Source of the DNA: Oscillospiraceae bacterium | GTDB taxonomy: Bacteria > Bacillota_A > Clostridia > Oscillospirales > Oscillospiraceae | Reading direction: 5' to 3' | Length of the DNA stretch: 13,421 nt | NCBI GenBank assembly: GCA_902795095.1 | Contig: CADBKB010000079.1 | Coordinates: forward strand, 1 to 13,421 | Shown here: positions 6,473-12,832 of the stretch, piece after piece | How positions within the stretch are numbered: position 1 is the first letter of the stretch | Layout of the letters: every line of letters starts with the position of its first letter | Program-made: the position numbers and the translations under genes | The notes under the pieces: generated by a model | The model's database searches: none | Told to the model about the DNA's origin: nothing | Seen by the model: the letters and a program-made list of their open reading frames with translations, nothing else

Positions 6473-7739
6473 GGCCGTAGAAGGCGGCCTCGTCGATGCC
6501 CACGGTGTACTCCACGCCCAGGTGATCGAGGATCTGGCCCATGATGCGCTGGGCCTCGTCCCACTGCTCCGCGGTGCCCTCGTACTTGTTGTCGGGGTTG
6601 GCGGGATCCCACTGGGAGAAGCGGAAGGTGCACTTGTCCAGCAGGCCGACGGTGCCGAGCATATACTTGGTCAGCTCCAGGCAGCCCTTGAACTCCTCCT
6701 CGAGCTGATCGGGGCGGAGCACCAGATGGCCCTCGGAGATGGTGAACTGGCGCACGCGGATCAGACCGTGCATCTCGCCGGAGTCCTCGTTGCGGAACAG
6801 GGTGGAGGTCTCGCCCAGGCGCATGGGCAGGTCGCGGTAGCTGCGGCCGCGGTTCAGATAGACCTGGTACTGGAAGGGGCAGGTCATGGGCCGCAGGGCC
6901 AGGCATTCCTTCTCCTCATCGTAGGGGTCGCCCAGGATGAACATGCCGTCGAGGTAGTGATCCCAGTGGCCGGAGATGCGGTACAGGTCGCGCTTGGCCA
7001 TCAGGGGGGTCTTGGTCAGCAGGTAGCCGCGCTGCTGCTCCACGTCCTCCACCCAGCGCTGCAGCAGCTGGATGACGCGGGAGCCCTTGGGCAGCAGGAT
7101 GGGCAGGCCCTGGCCGATGACGTCCACAGTGGTGAAGTACTCCAGCTCGCGGCCCAGCTTGTTGTGGTCGCGGCGCTCGGCCTCGGCCTTGGCCTCCAGC
7201 CATGCGGTCAGCTCCTCCTTCTGGGGGAAGGCGATGCCGTAGATGCGCTGGAGCATCTTGCGGTTGGAGTCGCCGCGCCAGTAGGCGCCGCAGCTCTTGG
7301 TCAGCTTGAAGGCGTTGGGCTTGATGCGGCCGGTGGAGTCCAGATGGGGGCCGGCGCACAGGTCGGTGAACTCGCCCTGGGTGTAGAAGGAGATGACGGC
7401 GTCCTCGGGCAGGTCGTTGATGAGCTCGACCTTGTAGGGCTCGTTTTTGCTCTCCATGAAGGCGATGGCCTCGGCCCGGGGCAGCTCGCTGCGCTCGATG
7501 CGCAGGCGCTCCTTGCAGATCTTCTTCATCTCGGCCTCAATGGCGCTCAGATGCTCCGGGGTGAAGCTGAAGTCGGCGTCGAAATCGTAGTACCAGCCCT
7601 CGTCGATGGCGGGGCCGATGGCCAGCTTCACCTGGGGATACAGGCGCTTGACGGCCTGGGCCATCACGTGGGAGCAGCTGTGCCAGTAGGTCTTGCGGTA
7701 GGCTTCGTTTTCAAAGGTGTACAGATTTTCTTCGGACAT
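6396..7739 (-). CDS. thrS: Threonyl-tRNA synthetase, N-terminal part, frameshifted near residue 423
   Basis: ThrRS charges tRNA-Thr in the cytosol. The start is ATG 7739, seven bases after AGGAGG (7752-7747). Residues 1-423 are normal ThrRS. The editing domain carries HxxxH (H20, H24) and C128/H132 in DLCAGPH. The catalytic core has the zinc-site Cys in RPMTCPF (C287), class II motif 2 'TLFRNEDSGEMHGLIRVR' (314-330) and H338. There is no N-terminal TGS domain: the protein begins straight at the editing domain, as in some clostridial ThrRS. After FYGP (421-423) the frame breaks and runs 24 unrelated residues to a stop. The rest is in the frame at 5978-6472. Repairing the frame would still leave out about 11 residues (a KLDIQIKNVYG-like strand). 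A T-box leader controls it. Either a consensus error or a dead copy. Confidence 0.85.
   Translation of the reverse strand: MSEENLYTFENEAYRKTYWHSCSHVMAQAVKRLYPQVKLAIGPAIDEGWYYDFDADFSFTPEHLSAIEAEMKKICKERLRIERSELPRAEAIAFMESKNEPYKVELINDLPEDAVISFYTQGEFTDLCAGPHLDSTGRIKPNAFKLTKSCGAYWRGDSNRKMLQRIYGIAFPQKEELTAWLEAKAEAERRDHNKLGRELEYFTTVDVIGQGLPILLPKGSRVIQLLQRWVEDVEQQRGYLLTKTPLMAKRDLYRISGHWDHYLDGMFILGDPYDEEKECLALRPMTCPFQYQVYLNRGRSYRDLPMRLGETSTLFRNEDSGEMHGLIRVRQFTISEGHLVLRPDQLEEEFKGCLELTKYMLGTVGLLDKCTFRFSQWDPANPDNKYEGTAEQWDEAQRIMGQILDHLGVEYTVGIDEAAFYGPQGGYPRHHPDRHAPGRALRHVLHR
6466..6480 (-). other. thrS: Frameshift with short deletion in thrS
   Basis: The N-terminal frame is correct through the codon for P423 (6473-6471). 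The C-terminal frame is correct from the codon at 6472-6470. Between them ThrRS normally has about 10-12 residues (FYGP, then KLDIQI..VYG, then KEDT). Roughly 32-35 bases are therefore missing, changing the frame. In relatives both sides of the missing piece encode YG, so collapse between short direct repeats is plausible. That is inference from the family, since the lost bases are not visible. Confidence 0.75.
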
Positions 7740-7746
7740 AAGATTG

Positions 7747-7752
7747 CCTCCT
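7747..7752 (-). promoter_or_regulatory. Ribosome binding site of thrS
   Basis: AGGAGG on the minus strand, seven bases before ATG 7739. It lies just beyond the T-box terminator, so it is only made when the leader reads through. Confidence 0.8.
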
Positions 7753-7772
7753 TTTTTTGATACGGGGCAGAT

Positions 7773-7806
7773 AAAAAACCCGCCCCTGATGTGAATCAGG
7801 GGCGGG
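7773..7806 (-). terminator. T-box attenuator terminator
   Basis: Perfect 12-base-pair stem, CCCGCCCCTGAT (7806-7795 read on minus) with ATCAGGGGCGGG (7790-7779), around a 4-base loop. A run of six U (7778-7773) follows. It is the regulated terminator of the thrS leader. Confidence 0.92.
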
Positions 7807-8069
7807 ATAATGATTTATTCCGCGGTTCCACCCTGCTTGCAGCTTTCGCTGCCGCTCATTTCCGCTGTAACGGGCGCGCCCGTCCGGCTTAATAGGTTCG
7901 GCCGCGCATACGCTTTTCAGGTCCGCGTATCGCCGCCGGGGCATTGTCTTGCCCGCCGTTGGCCGGAAGCTCGGAGGTGGTGCGATCGGATGCGTATGGG
8001 GCGCTCTCAGCCGACGACGCCCTTCTCTGACTGCGCATGGACCCGATTTCGTCCTCTTCATCGCCGATT
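7773..8069 (-). ncRNA. T-box riboswitch leader, threonine-specific, upstream of thrS
   Basis: The leader binds uncharged tRNA-Thr and then switches from terminator to antiterminator. Stem I is readable. GAGG (8056-8053) pairs with CCTC (7977-7974), and AUCGG pairs with CCGAU (7989-7985). Together they enclose a specifier loop CGCACCA (7984-7978) in which ACC (7981-7979), a Thr codon, is followed by A. The distal part has the typical CAGAGAAGG and GGCUGAGAG segments. Before the T-box is a GCAGC-GAAA-GCTGC hairpin. The T-box sequence AGGGTGGAACCGCG lies within 7840-7821. Its UGGA would pair with the tRNA acceptor end carrying a U discriminator. A 12-base-pair terminator follows. Specifier and downstream gene agree. 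Confidence 0.92.
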
Positions 8070-8075
8070 AACGCA

Positions 8076-8104
8076 ATAATAGCACCAAAACCGGCCTTTG
8101 TCAA
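8076..8104 (-). promoter_or_regulatory. thrS promoter
   Basis: A perfect TTGACA (8104-8099), a 17-base spacer and TATTAT (8081-8076) on the minus strand, giving a start near 8069, just before the T-box stem I. The -35 box is only five bases from the stop codon of the antiporter gene. Confidence 0.88.
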
Positions 8105-8109
8105 GAGAT

Positions 8110-9069
8110 TTACAGGGCAAACTGATAGACGCAGAAGGCCGCGTAAATCACCAGCAGACCGATGCCCTGGGGCCGGGTGAGCTTCTTTTTCGTGAGGGCG
8201 GGGACGGTGAGGAGCAGCATGACCAGCAGCATCACCGGGATATCCACCACCAGGGAGGAGTTCATTCCCGCGATCTGCTTGGAAGCCGGCAACGGGAAGG
8301 GCGCCAGGGCTGCCGAAATGCCGGACACCAGCACGAGATTGAAGAGGTTCGCGCCGATGATATTGCCCAGGGACAGGGCGCTGTGGCCCTTGACGAGGGC
8401 CGTGATCGCGGTGACGAGCTCCGGCAGGGAGGTGCCCAGGGCCACGAAGGTCAGGGCGATGACGGACTCCGGCACGCCCAGGGCCTGGGCGATCTTGGTG
8501 CCGTTGTCCACCAGCAGGCGGGCGCCCACGGCGATGGCCGCCGCGCCGAGCACCAGCAGAAGCAGGAGCTTGCCGAGGGCCTCCTCCGGCTGGTCCTGGG
8601 CGGGGTCGGTCTTCGGACCGGTCAGCGCCTGGCGCACGGTGAGGACCATATATGCCGCGAACACCGCCAGCAGACACAGGCCCGCGATCCGGGAGAAGCC
8701 GCCGGCGAGGTAGGCGAACACGCAGTACAGCGCCGCCGCGACGAAGAAGAAGATCACCGGGGTGCGGAAGCTCTTCGTATCCACCTTCGCGGGGCGGATG
8801 GCAAAGGTCAGGGCACAGATCAGGGCGGTATTGCAGATGACCGAGCCGATGGCATTGCCGTAGGCAATCTCGCCGTGGCCGCTGATGGCGGAGGTGGCGG
8901 AGACCATGACCTCCGGCAGGGTGGTGCCGATGGAGACCACGGTGGCGCCGATGAGCAGCTCCGGCACCTTGAATCGGTGGGCGATGCCGCCGGCGCCGTC
9001 GACGAACCAGTCGCCGCCCTTGATGAGCAGGGCGAGGCCGAGAATGAACAACAAAACAGGAATCAGCAT
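8110..9069 (-). CDS. Na+/Ca2+ antiporter, CaCA superfamily (YrbG-like)
   Basis: The 319-residue integral membrane protein starts at ATG 9069, eight bases after AGGAG (9082-9078). It has the two inverted alpha repeats of the Ca2+/cation antiporter superfamily. Repeat 1 is 'GATVVSIGTTLPEVMVSATS' (41-60) with E53, then GNAIGSVICN (71-80). Repeat 2 is 'ALTFVALGTSLPELVTAITA' (205-224) with E217, then GNIIGANLFN (235-244). These acidic and Asn residues line the ion site in solved members. About ten membrane segments are visible, with a short charged linker (~150-166) between the halves. Length and motifs match bacterial YrbG-type exchangers, which use a Na+ or H+ gradient to export Ca2+. Whether Na+ or H+ is used here is not decided by sequence. 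It lies 75 bases after the permease gene with no clear promoter, so cotranscription with the transporter operon is possible. Confidence 0.88.
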   Translation of the reverse strand: MLIPVLLFILGLALLIKGGDWFVDGAGGIAHRFKVPELLIGATVVSIGTTLPEVMVSATSAISGHGEIAYGNAIGSVICNTALICALTFAIRPAKVDTKSFRTPVIFFFVAAALYCVFAYLAGGFSRIAGLCLLAVFAAYMVLTVRQALTGPKTDPAQDQPEEALGKLLLLLVLGAAAIAVGARLLVDNGTKIAQALGVPESVIALTFVALGTSLPELVTAITALVKGHSALSLGNIIGANLFNLVLVSGISAALAPFPLPASKQIAGMNSSLVVDIPVMLLVMLLLTVPALTKKKLTRPQGIGLLVIYAAFCVYQFAL

Positions 9070-9144
9070 GTCACAGGCTCCTTTGGATTTTTCTGGGATT
9101 TCACAACGCTTTAGACGAAACCGGCAGGGAAAGGTTCCCGGTTC

Positions 9145-10089
9145 TTATGCCTCGGCGTGCTGGCGGAGATTCTTTTTCCGCCGGCGGCGGGAGCGTACCA
9201 CCACATAGACCATCATGATCACGGTGATGATGTAGGGAATGGTGGCGGTCAGATCCGAGCTGATCGCGCCCTGCAGGCGGTAGCCCAGAGCGTCAAAAAA
9301 GCCGAACATCAGCGCGGCCAGATAGGCCTTTCGGGGGTTGGCGGCACTGAAGATCACGCAGGCAAAGGCGATGAAGCCCCGGGAATTGCTCATGTTTTCG
9401 GTGAAGGTGCCGTTGAGGTAGCCCAGCGACAGGTGGGCTCCCGCCAGAGCGCAGAACACGCCGCACAGCACGCTGGCCAGCCACTGCATCCGCTCGGGGC
9501 TGACGCCGGCGGTGCGCAGGGTCTCGGGCTGCTCGCCGGCGGCCCGGAGCCAGAAGCCCCAGGGGGTTTTGTAGACGAACAGCCACATGACGATCACCAG
9601 CAGCCATGTGATATACACGAAGACCGAGTGGTGATTGAGGATCTGCCCCAGGACGGGGATGCGGCTGAGGAAGGCCAGATGCAGCCGCGGCAGGCTGGTG
9701 ACATGGTGGCCGGAGGTGCCGGACAGGCCGAAGATGGCCCGGGAGAGATAGGCGGTGGCGCCGGCGGCGAAGGTATTCAGCGCGCAGCCGATGATGAATT
9801 CATCGGAGCGCAGCTTCACCACAAACAGGGCGAATACCAGACCGATCAGGATCCCCAGGACCACCGCCGCCAGCACGCCCAGGCCGGCCGAGGCGGTGAG
9901 GTAAGAGCCGATGACTCCGGTGAAGGCGCCCAGCAGGATCATGCCGTCCATGCCGATGTTCATGATGCCGGCGTGCTCGGTGAGGGCGCCGCCCATGGCG
10001 GCCAGGGCCACGGGGGTGGCGCTTCGCAGCATCTGATTGAAGGTGCCGGGGGAGATGACCGTCCGGAGGGTATGCCAGAGGTTATGCAT
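9145..10089 (-). CDS. nupQ: Nucleoside-type ABC transporter permease 2 (YufQ/NupQ-like)
   Basis: The BPD_transp_2 family permease has 314 residues from ATG 10089. An upstream in-frame ATG at 10122 is rejected because it lies before the AGGAGG (10104-10099) that is correctly spaced for 10089. The family loop near the N-terminus is clear (EHAGIMNIGMDGMILLGAF). A later conserved region has AAGEQPETLRTAGVSP, then 'YLNGTFTENMSNSRGFIAFA'. About eight to ten hydrophobic segments are visible, and the C-terminus is basic (RSRRRRKK). The start codon lies inside the last codons of the preceding permease gene, an 8-base overlap consistent with translational coupling. It would form the membrane channel with the YufP-like partner. 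In Bacillus subtilis and streptococci such systems import nucleosides. Substrate here is inferred from family only. Confidence 0.85.
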   Translation of the reverse strand: MHNLWHTLRTVISPGTFNQMLRSATPVALAAMGGALTEHAGIMNIGMDGMILLGAFTGVIGSYLTASAGLGVLAAVVLGILIGLVFALFVVKLRSDEFIIGCALNTFAAGATAYLSRAIFGLSGTSGHHVTSLPRLHLAFLSRIPVLGQILNHHSVFVYITWLLVIVMWLFVYKTPWGFWLRAAGEQPETLRTAGVSPERMQWLASVLCGVFCALAGAHLSLGYLNGTFTENMSNSRGFIAFACVIFSAANPRKAYLAALMFGFFDALGYRLQGAISSDLTATIPYIITVIMMVYVVVRSRRRRKKNLRQHAEA

Positions 10090-11152
10090 TTGCCTGCACC
10101 TCCTTTGCCTTGCGCCGGTCATCCAGCCATCGGGCGATGGCGGCGCGCACGCCGCCCTCGGCGGCCATGAAGAAGATGACCAGGGTCTGGATGATGAGAT
10201 AGATCTGATTCGGGACCCGCGCGTTCAGCTCCATGCCCGCCGCGCCGATCTTGAGCACGGCGAACAGCAGGCTCATGGCGATGGCGGTCACGGGCTCATA
10301 GCGGGCGATCATCGCCACCATCAGGCCCTCGAAATAGTATTCGTTGCTGACGCTGGATTTGAAGATGTGCTCCGCGCCGTACACCCGGAGCATGCCCACC
10401 ATACCGCACATGGCGCCGGAGACCAGCATGCTGAGCAGGACGATCCGGTCGGTTTTCATGCCGGCGAAGAAGGCGAAGCGGGGATTCTGGCCGGTGAGGC
10501 GGATCTCATAGCCCGCGGCGGTCTTCTTGAGCACGTACCACACGGCAAAGGCCACGGCCGCCGACAGGAAGATGGCGGTGGACAGATTGGAGCCGGGGGT
10601 CAGCTTGCCCAGCCAGAAGGCCCTGGGCAGGTTGCCGGTGCCGGCGACGATGTTGTTGTTGGGATTCTTCCAGGGGCCCTTGGCCAGGTACTGGCACACA
10701 TAGGCCGCCACGGTGTTGAGCATGATGGTGGTGATGACCTCGCTGACCTTGAGCTTGACCTTCAGGATGCCCGGGATGAAGGCGTAGGCCGCGCCCATGG
10801 CCATGGCGCCCAGAGCCGCGCAGGGAATGGCCAGCCAGGGGGAGCAGCCCTTCATGACCACGCCGATCTGGGCCGCCACGATGGCGCCCAGCAGGAGCTG
10901 GCCCTCGCCGCCCACGTTGAAGATGCCGGCTTTGGCGCCCACGATGCAGGCCAGGGCGCAGATGCACAGCACCATGGCATACTCCAGGGTGTCGCCGATG
11001 TGGCGGGCATTGGAGAAGGCGCCGCGGAGCATCTCCCCATAGGCGCGGGCCGGGGAATAGCCCGTCAGCGCCAGCACCAGGGCTCCGATGGCCAGAGCCA
11101 GGACGATGCTGACGGACAGGGAGATCAGATAAGAGATGTTTTTACGTTTCAT
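10082..11152 (-). CDS. nupP: Nucleoside-type ABC transporter permease 1 (YufP/NupP-like)
   Basis: The 356-residue BPD_transp_2 permease starts at ATG 11152, six bases after AGGAGG (11164-11159). It has an N-terminal membrane anchor (~8-30), the family loop 'AGIFNVGGEGQLLLGA', a long EAA-like cytoplasmic region with 'KLKVSEVITTIMLNTVAAYV', and LTGQNPRFAFFAGM before the second half. The C-terminus is charged (RWLDDRRKAKEVQANA). The length matches YufP, which is longer than its YufQ partner. Its start overlaps the ATPase gene by 11 bases and its end overlaps the next permease gene by 8, so the three are one translational unit. Role: half of the membrane channel of a BMP/PnrA-type nucleoside importer, by family. 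Confidence 0.87.
   Translation of the reverse strand: MKRKNISYLISLSVSIVLALAIGALVLALTGYSPARAYGEMLRGAFSNARHIGDTLEYAMVLCICALACIVGAKAGIFNVGGEGQLLLGAIVAAQIGVVMKGCSPWLAIPCAALGAMAMGAAYAFIPGILKVKLKVSEVITTIMLNTVAAYVCQYLAKGPWKNPNNNIVAGTGNLPRAFWLGKLTPGSNLSTAIFLSAAVAFAVWYVLKKTAAGYEIRLTGQNPRFAFFAGMKTDRIVLLSMLVSGAMCGMVGMLRVYGAEHIFKSSVSNEYYFEGLMVAMIARYEPVTAIAMSLLFAVLKIGAAGMELNARVPNQIYLIIQTLVIFFMAAEGGVRAAIARWLDDRRKAKEVQANA
10099..10104 (-). promoter_or_regulatory. Ribosome binding site fixing the nupQ start
   Basis: AGGAGG on the minus strand, nine bases before ATG 10089 and inside the end of the preceding permease gene. It decides against the earlier in-frame ATG at 10122. Confidence 0.75.
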
Positions 11153-12683
11153 TGGCAGCCTCCTGGGTGCGGTCGCCGGTCATATAGTAGCCCAATTGCT
11201 CCCGGGTGACGGCGCCGGCCTCGAATTCGCCGGTGATGGCGCCCTCGTAGAGGGTGATGATCCGGTCGCTCAGCCGCAGGACCTCGTCCAGGTCGGCGCT
11301 GGAGAGCAGGATGGCGCAGCCGTGATTTCGCTTTTCCATGATGCGCTCGTGGATAAACTCCGACGCGCCGATGTCCACGCCCCGGGTGGGCTGGGCGATG
11401 ACCAGGGCGGGAGTGTCGAAGGAGAATTCCCGGGCCACGACGATTTTCTGCAGGTTGCCGCCGGACATGTCGCCGGCGGGGGTATCGATGCCGCCGGAGC
11501 GCACGTCATAGCGCTCGTAGAGCTCTTTGGTATACTGCTTGACGGCGTCCGCCTTCAGATGGAAGCCGAAGCGGGTGAAGCGCTTGTCCCGCTGGCGGCC
11601 GGTGAGCAGGTTTTCCGAGATGCTGGCCTCGGGGCTGACGCCGGTGGAGAGCCGGTCGGCGGGGATATGGGCCAGGCCGGCCTCCCGCACAACGCCGGGG
11701 GTCTTGCCCGTGACGTCGGCGCCGCACACCGTGATCCGGCCGGAATCGGGTTTGCGCAGGCCGCACACGGTCTCCAGGAGCTCCGACTGGCCGTTGCCCT
11801 CGATGGCGGCGATGCCCAGCACCTCGCCGGCGCGCACGCACAGGCTCACGCCCCGGACCGCGGGCAGGCCGCGGCTGTCGGAGACGAACAGGTTTTCCAC
11901 GACGATGGCGTTCCCGCCGGGCTCGCCCTCCCGCTCCAGGCGGTCAAAGAGCACCTCCCTGCCCACCATCATGGAGGCCAGGGATTCCTGGGTGACGTTT
12001 TTCGTTTCCTCCACGCCCACCAGCTTTCCCTGCCGCAGGATGCCCACCCGGTCGGAGATGGCCATGACCTCGTAGAGCTTGTGGGTGATGAGGATGACGG
12101 TCATATGCTTTTCCTTCACGATCTGCCGCAGGACCTCGAAGAGCTCGTCGGTCTCCTGGGGGGTCAGCACGGCGGTGGGCTCGTCCAGGATCAGGATATC
12201 CGCGCCCCGGTACAGGGCCTTGAGGATCTCCACCCGCTGCTGCTCGCCCACGCCCAGGTCGCGGATCTCGGCCTCGGGGTCCACCTGCAGGCCGTATTCC
12301 TCGCAGAGCTCCCGGGTCAGCGCCGTCGCCCTTCGCTCGTCGAAGAAGATCCCGGCCCTGCGGGGCTCCCGGCTGAGGACGATGTTCTGGGCCACGGTGA
12401 AGGAGGGCACCAGCTTGAAATGCTGATGCACCATGCCCACCCCCGCGGCGATGGCCGCCTTGGGGCTGTGCTCCGTCATCCGCTCTCCGCGGATCCAGAC
12501 CTCGCCGTCGGTGGGCTCATAGATGCCGTAGAGGATATTCATTAAGGTGGATTTTCCGGCGCCGTTCTCCCCCACCAGGGCGAACACCTCGCCCCGGCGG
12601 ATTTCCAGGGAAATGTCGTCGTTCGCCAGCACGCCGGGGAAGGCCATGCTGACATGGTCAAAGCGGATGATGCTTTCTTCCAA
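11142..12683 (-). CDS. nupO: Nucleoside-type ABC transporter double ATPase (YufO/NupO-like), TTG start
   Basis: This 513-residue ATPase has two fused nucleotide-binding domains. Domain 1 is complete: Walker A GENGAGKST (38-46), Q-loop MVHQHF, signature LGVGEQQR (143-150), Walker B ILILDEP (163-169) and H-loop His201. Domain 2 is degenerate, as usual in this family: IEGNGQSEL in place of Walker A (294-302), signature MSGGNLQK (406-413), and a Walker B reading LVIAQPT with no Asp-Glu pair. Domain 1 should therefore do the hydrolysis. The start is chosen as TTG 12683 because AGGAGG (12696-12691) is seven bases before it and the conserved EESIIRFDHVSMAF begins there. ATG 12734 would add 17 basic, non-family residues across that site. 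The gene follows the binding protein after a hairpin and overlaps the permease by 11 bases. Confidence 0.88.
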   Translation of the reverse strand: MEESIIRFDHVSMAFPGVLANDDISLEIRRGEVFALVGENGAGKSTLMNILYGIYEPTDGEVWIRGERMTEHSPKAAIAAGVGMVHQHFKLVPSFTVAQNIVLSREPRRAGIFFDERRATALTRELCEEYGLQVDPEAEIRDLGVGEQQRVEILKALYRGADILILDEPTAVLTPQETDELFEVLRQIVKEKHMTVILITHKLYEVMAISDRVGILRQGKLVGVEETKNVTQESLASMMVGREVLFDRLEREGEPGGNAIVVENLFVSDSRGLPAVRGVSLCVRAGEVLGIAAIEGNGQSELLETVCGLRKPDSGRITVCGADVTGKTPGVVREAGLAHIPADRLSTGVSPEASISENLLTGRQRDKRFTRFGFHLKADAVKQYTKELYERYDVRSGGIDTPAGDMSGGNLQKIVVAREFSFDTPALVIAQPTRGVDIGASEFIHERIMEKRNHGCAILLSSADLDEVLRLSDRIITLYEGAITGEFEAGAVTREQLGYYMTGDRTQEAANET

Positions 12684-12690
12684 GCGCCCG

Positions 12691-12696
12691 CCTCCT
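12691..12696 (-). promoter_or_regulatory. Ribosome binding site that decides a TTG start
   Basis: AGGAGG on the minus strand, seven bases before TTG 12683. No ATG or GTG lies at a usable distance, and the upstream ATG 12734 has no comparable site. Confidence 0.75.
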
Positions 12697-12791
12697 TTGC
12701 TTCTTCTTTTCCCGTATGGTTCTTTACGATTCATTGTGATTGCGGGCGCATGTGGGCGTGCGCCCCTGCGGGTGTGCGGGGTAATTCAGCA

Positions 12792-12817
12792 AGAGGCCGC
12801 CGAAGATGGCGGCCTCT
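12792..12817 (-). terminator. Intercistronic hairpin between binding protein and ATPase
   Basis: A perfect 10-base-pair stem, AGAGGCCGCC with GGCGGCCTCT, around a 6-base loop (12802-12807). The sequence after it on the minus strand (TGCTGAATT) is only partly T-rich, so termination would be incomplete. Such hairpins after substrate-binding-protein genes are known to stabilise or terminate the upstream message, giving more binding protein than ATPase. That role is inferred here. The remaining bases to 12690 hold no gene I can support. Confidence 0.65.
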
Positions 12818-12832
12818 GTATGCGGTCAGTGC

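Noticed and set aside
6411..7760. A 449-codon plus-strand frame opposite thrS
   Set aside because: It is a mirror of thrS codons, Leu/Gly/Ala/Gln-rich, while the minus strand carries all ThrRS motifs.
7889..8677. A 262-codon minus-strand frame running from the antiporter into the T-box leader
   Set aside because: It overlaps the antiporter in another frame and crosses its stop and the thrS promoter. The leader is explained as structured RNA.
9157..12545. Long plus-strand frames opposite the ABC transporter genes
   Set aside because: They are His/Gly/Asp/Ala-rich antisense shadows. The minus strand has family motifs, ribosome sites and overlapping starts and stops.
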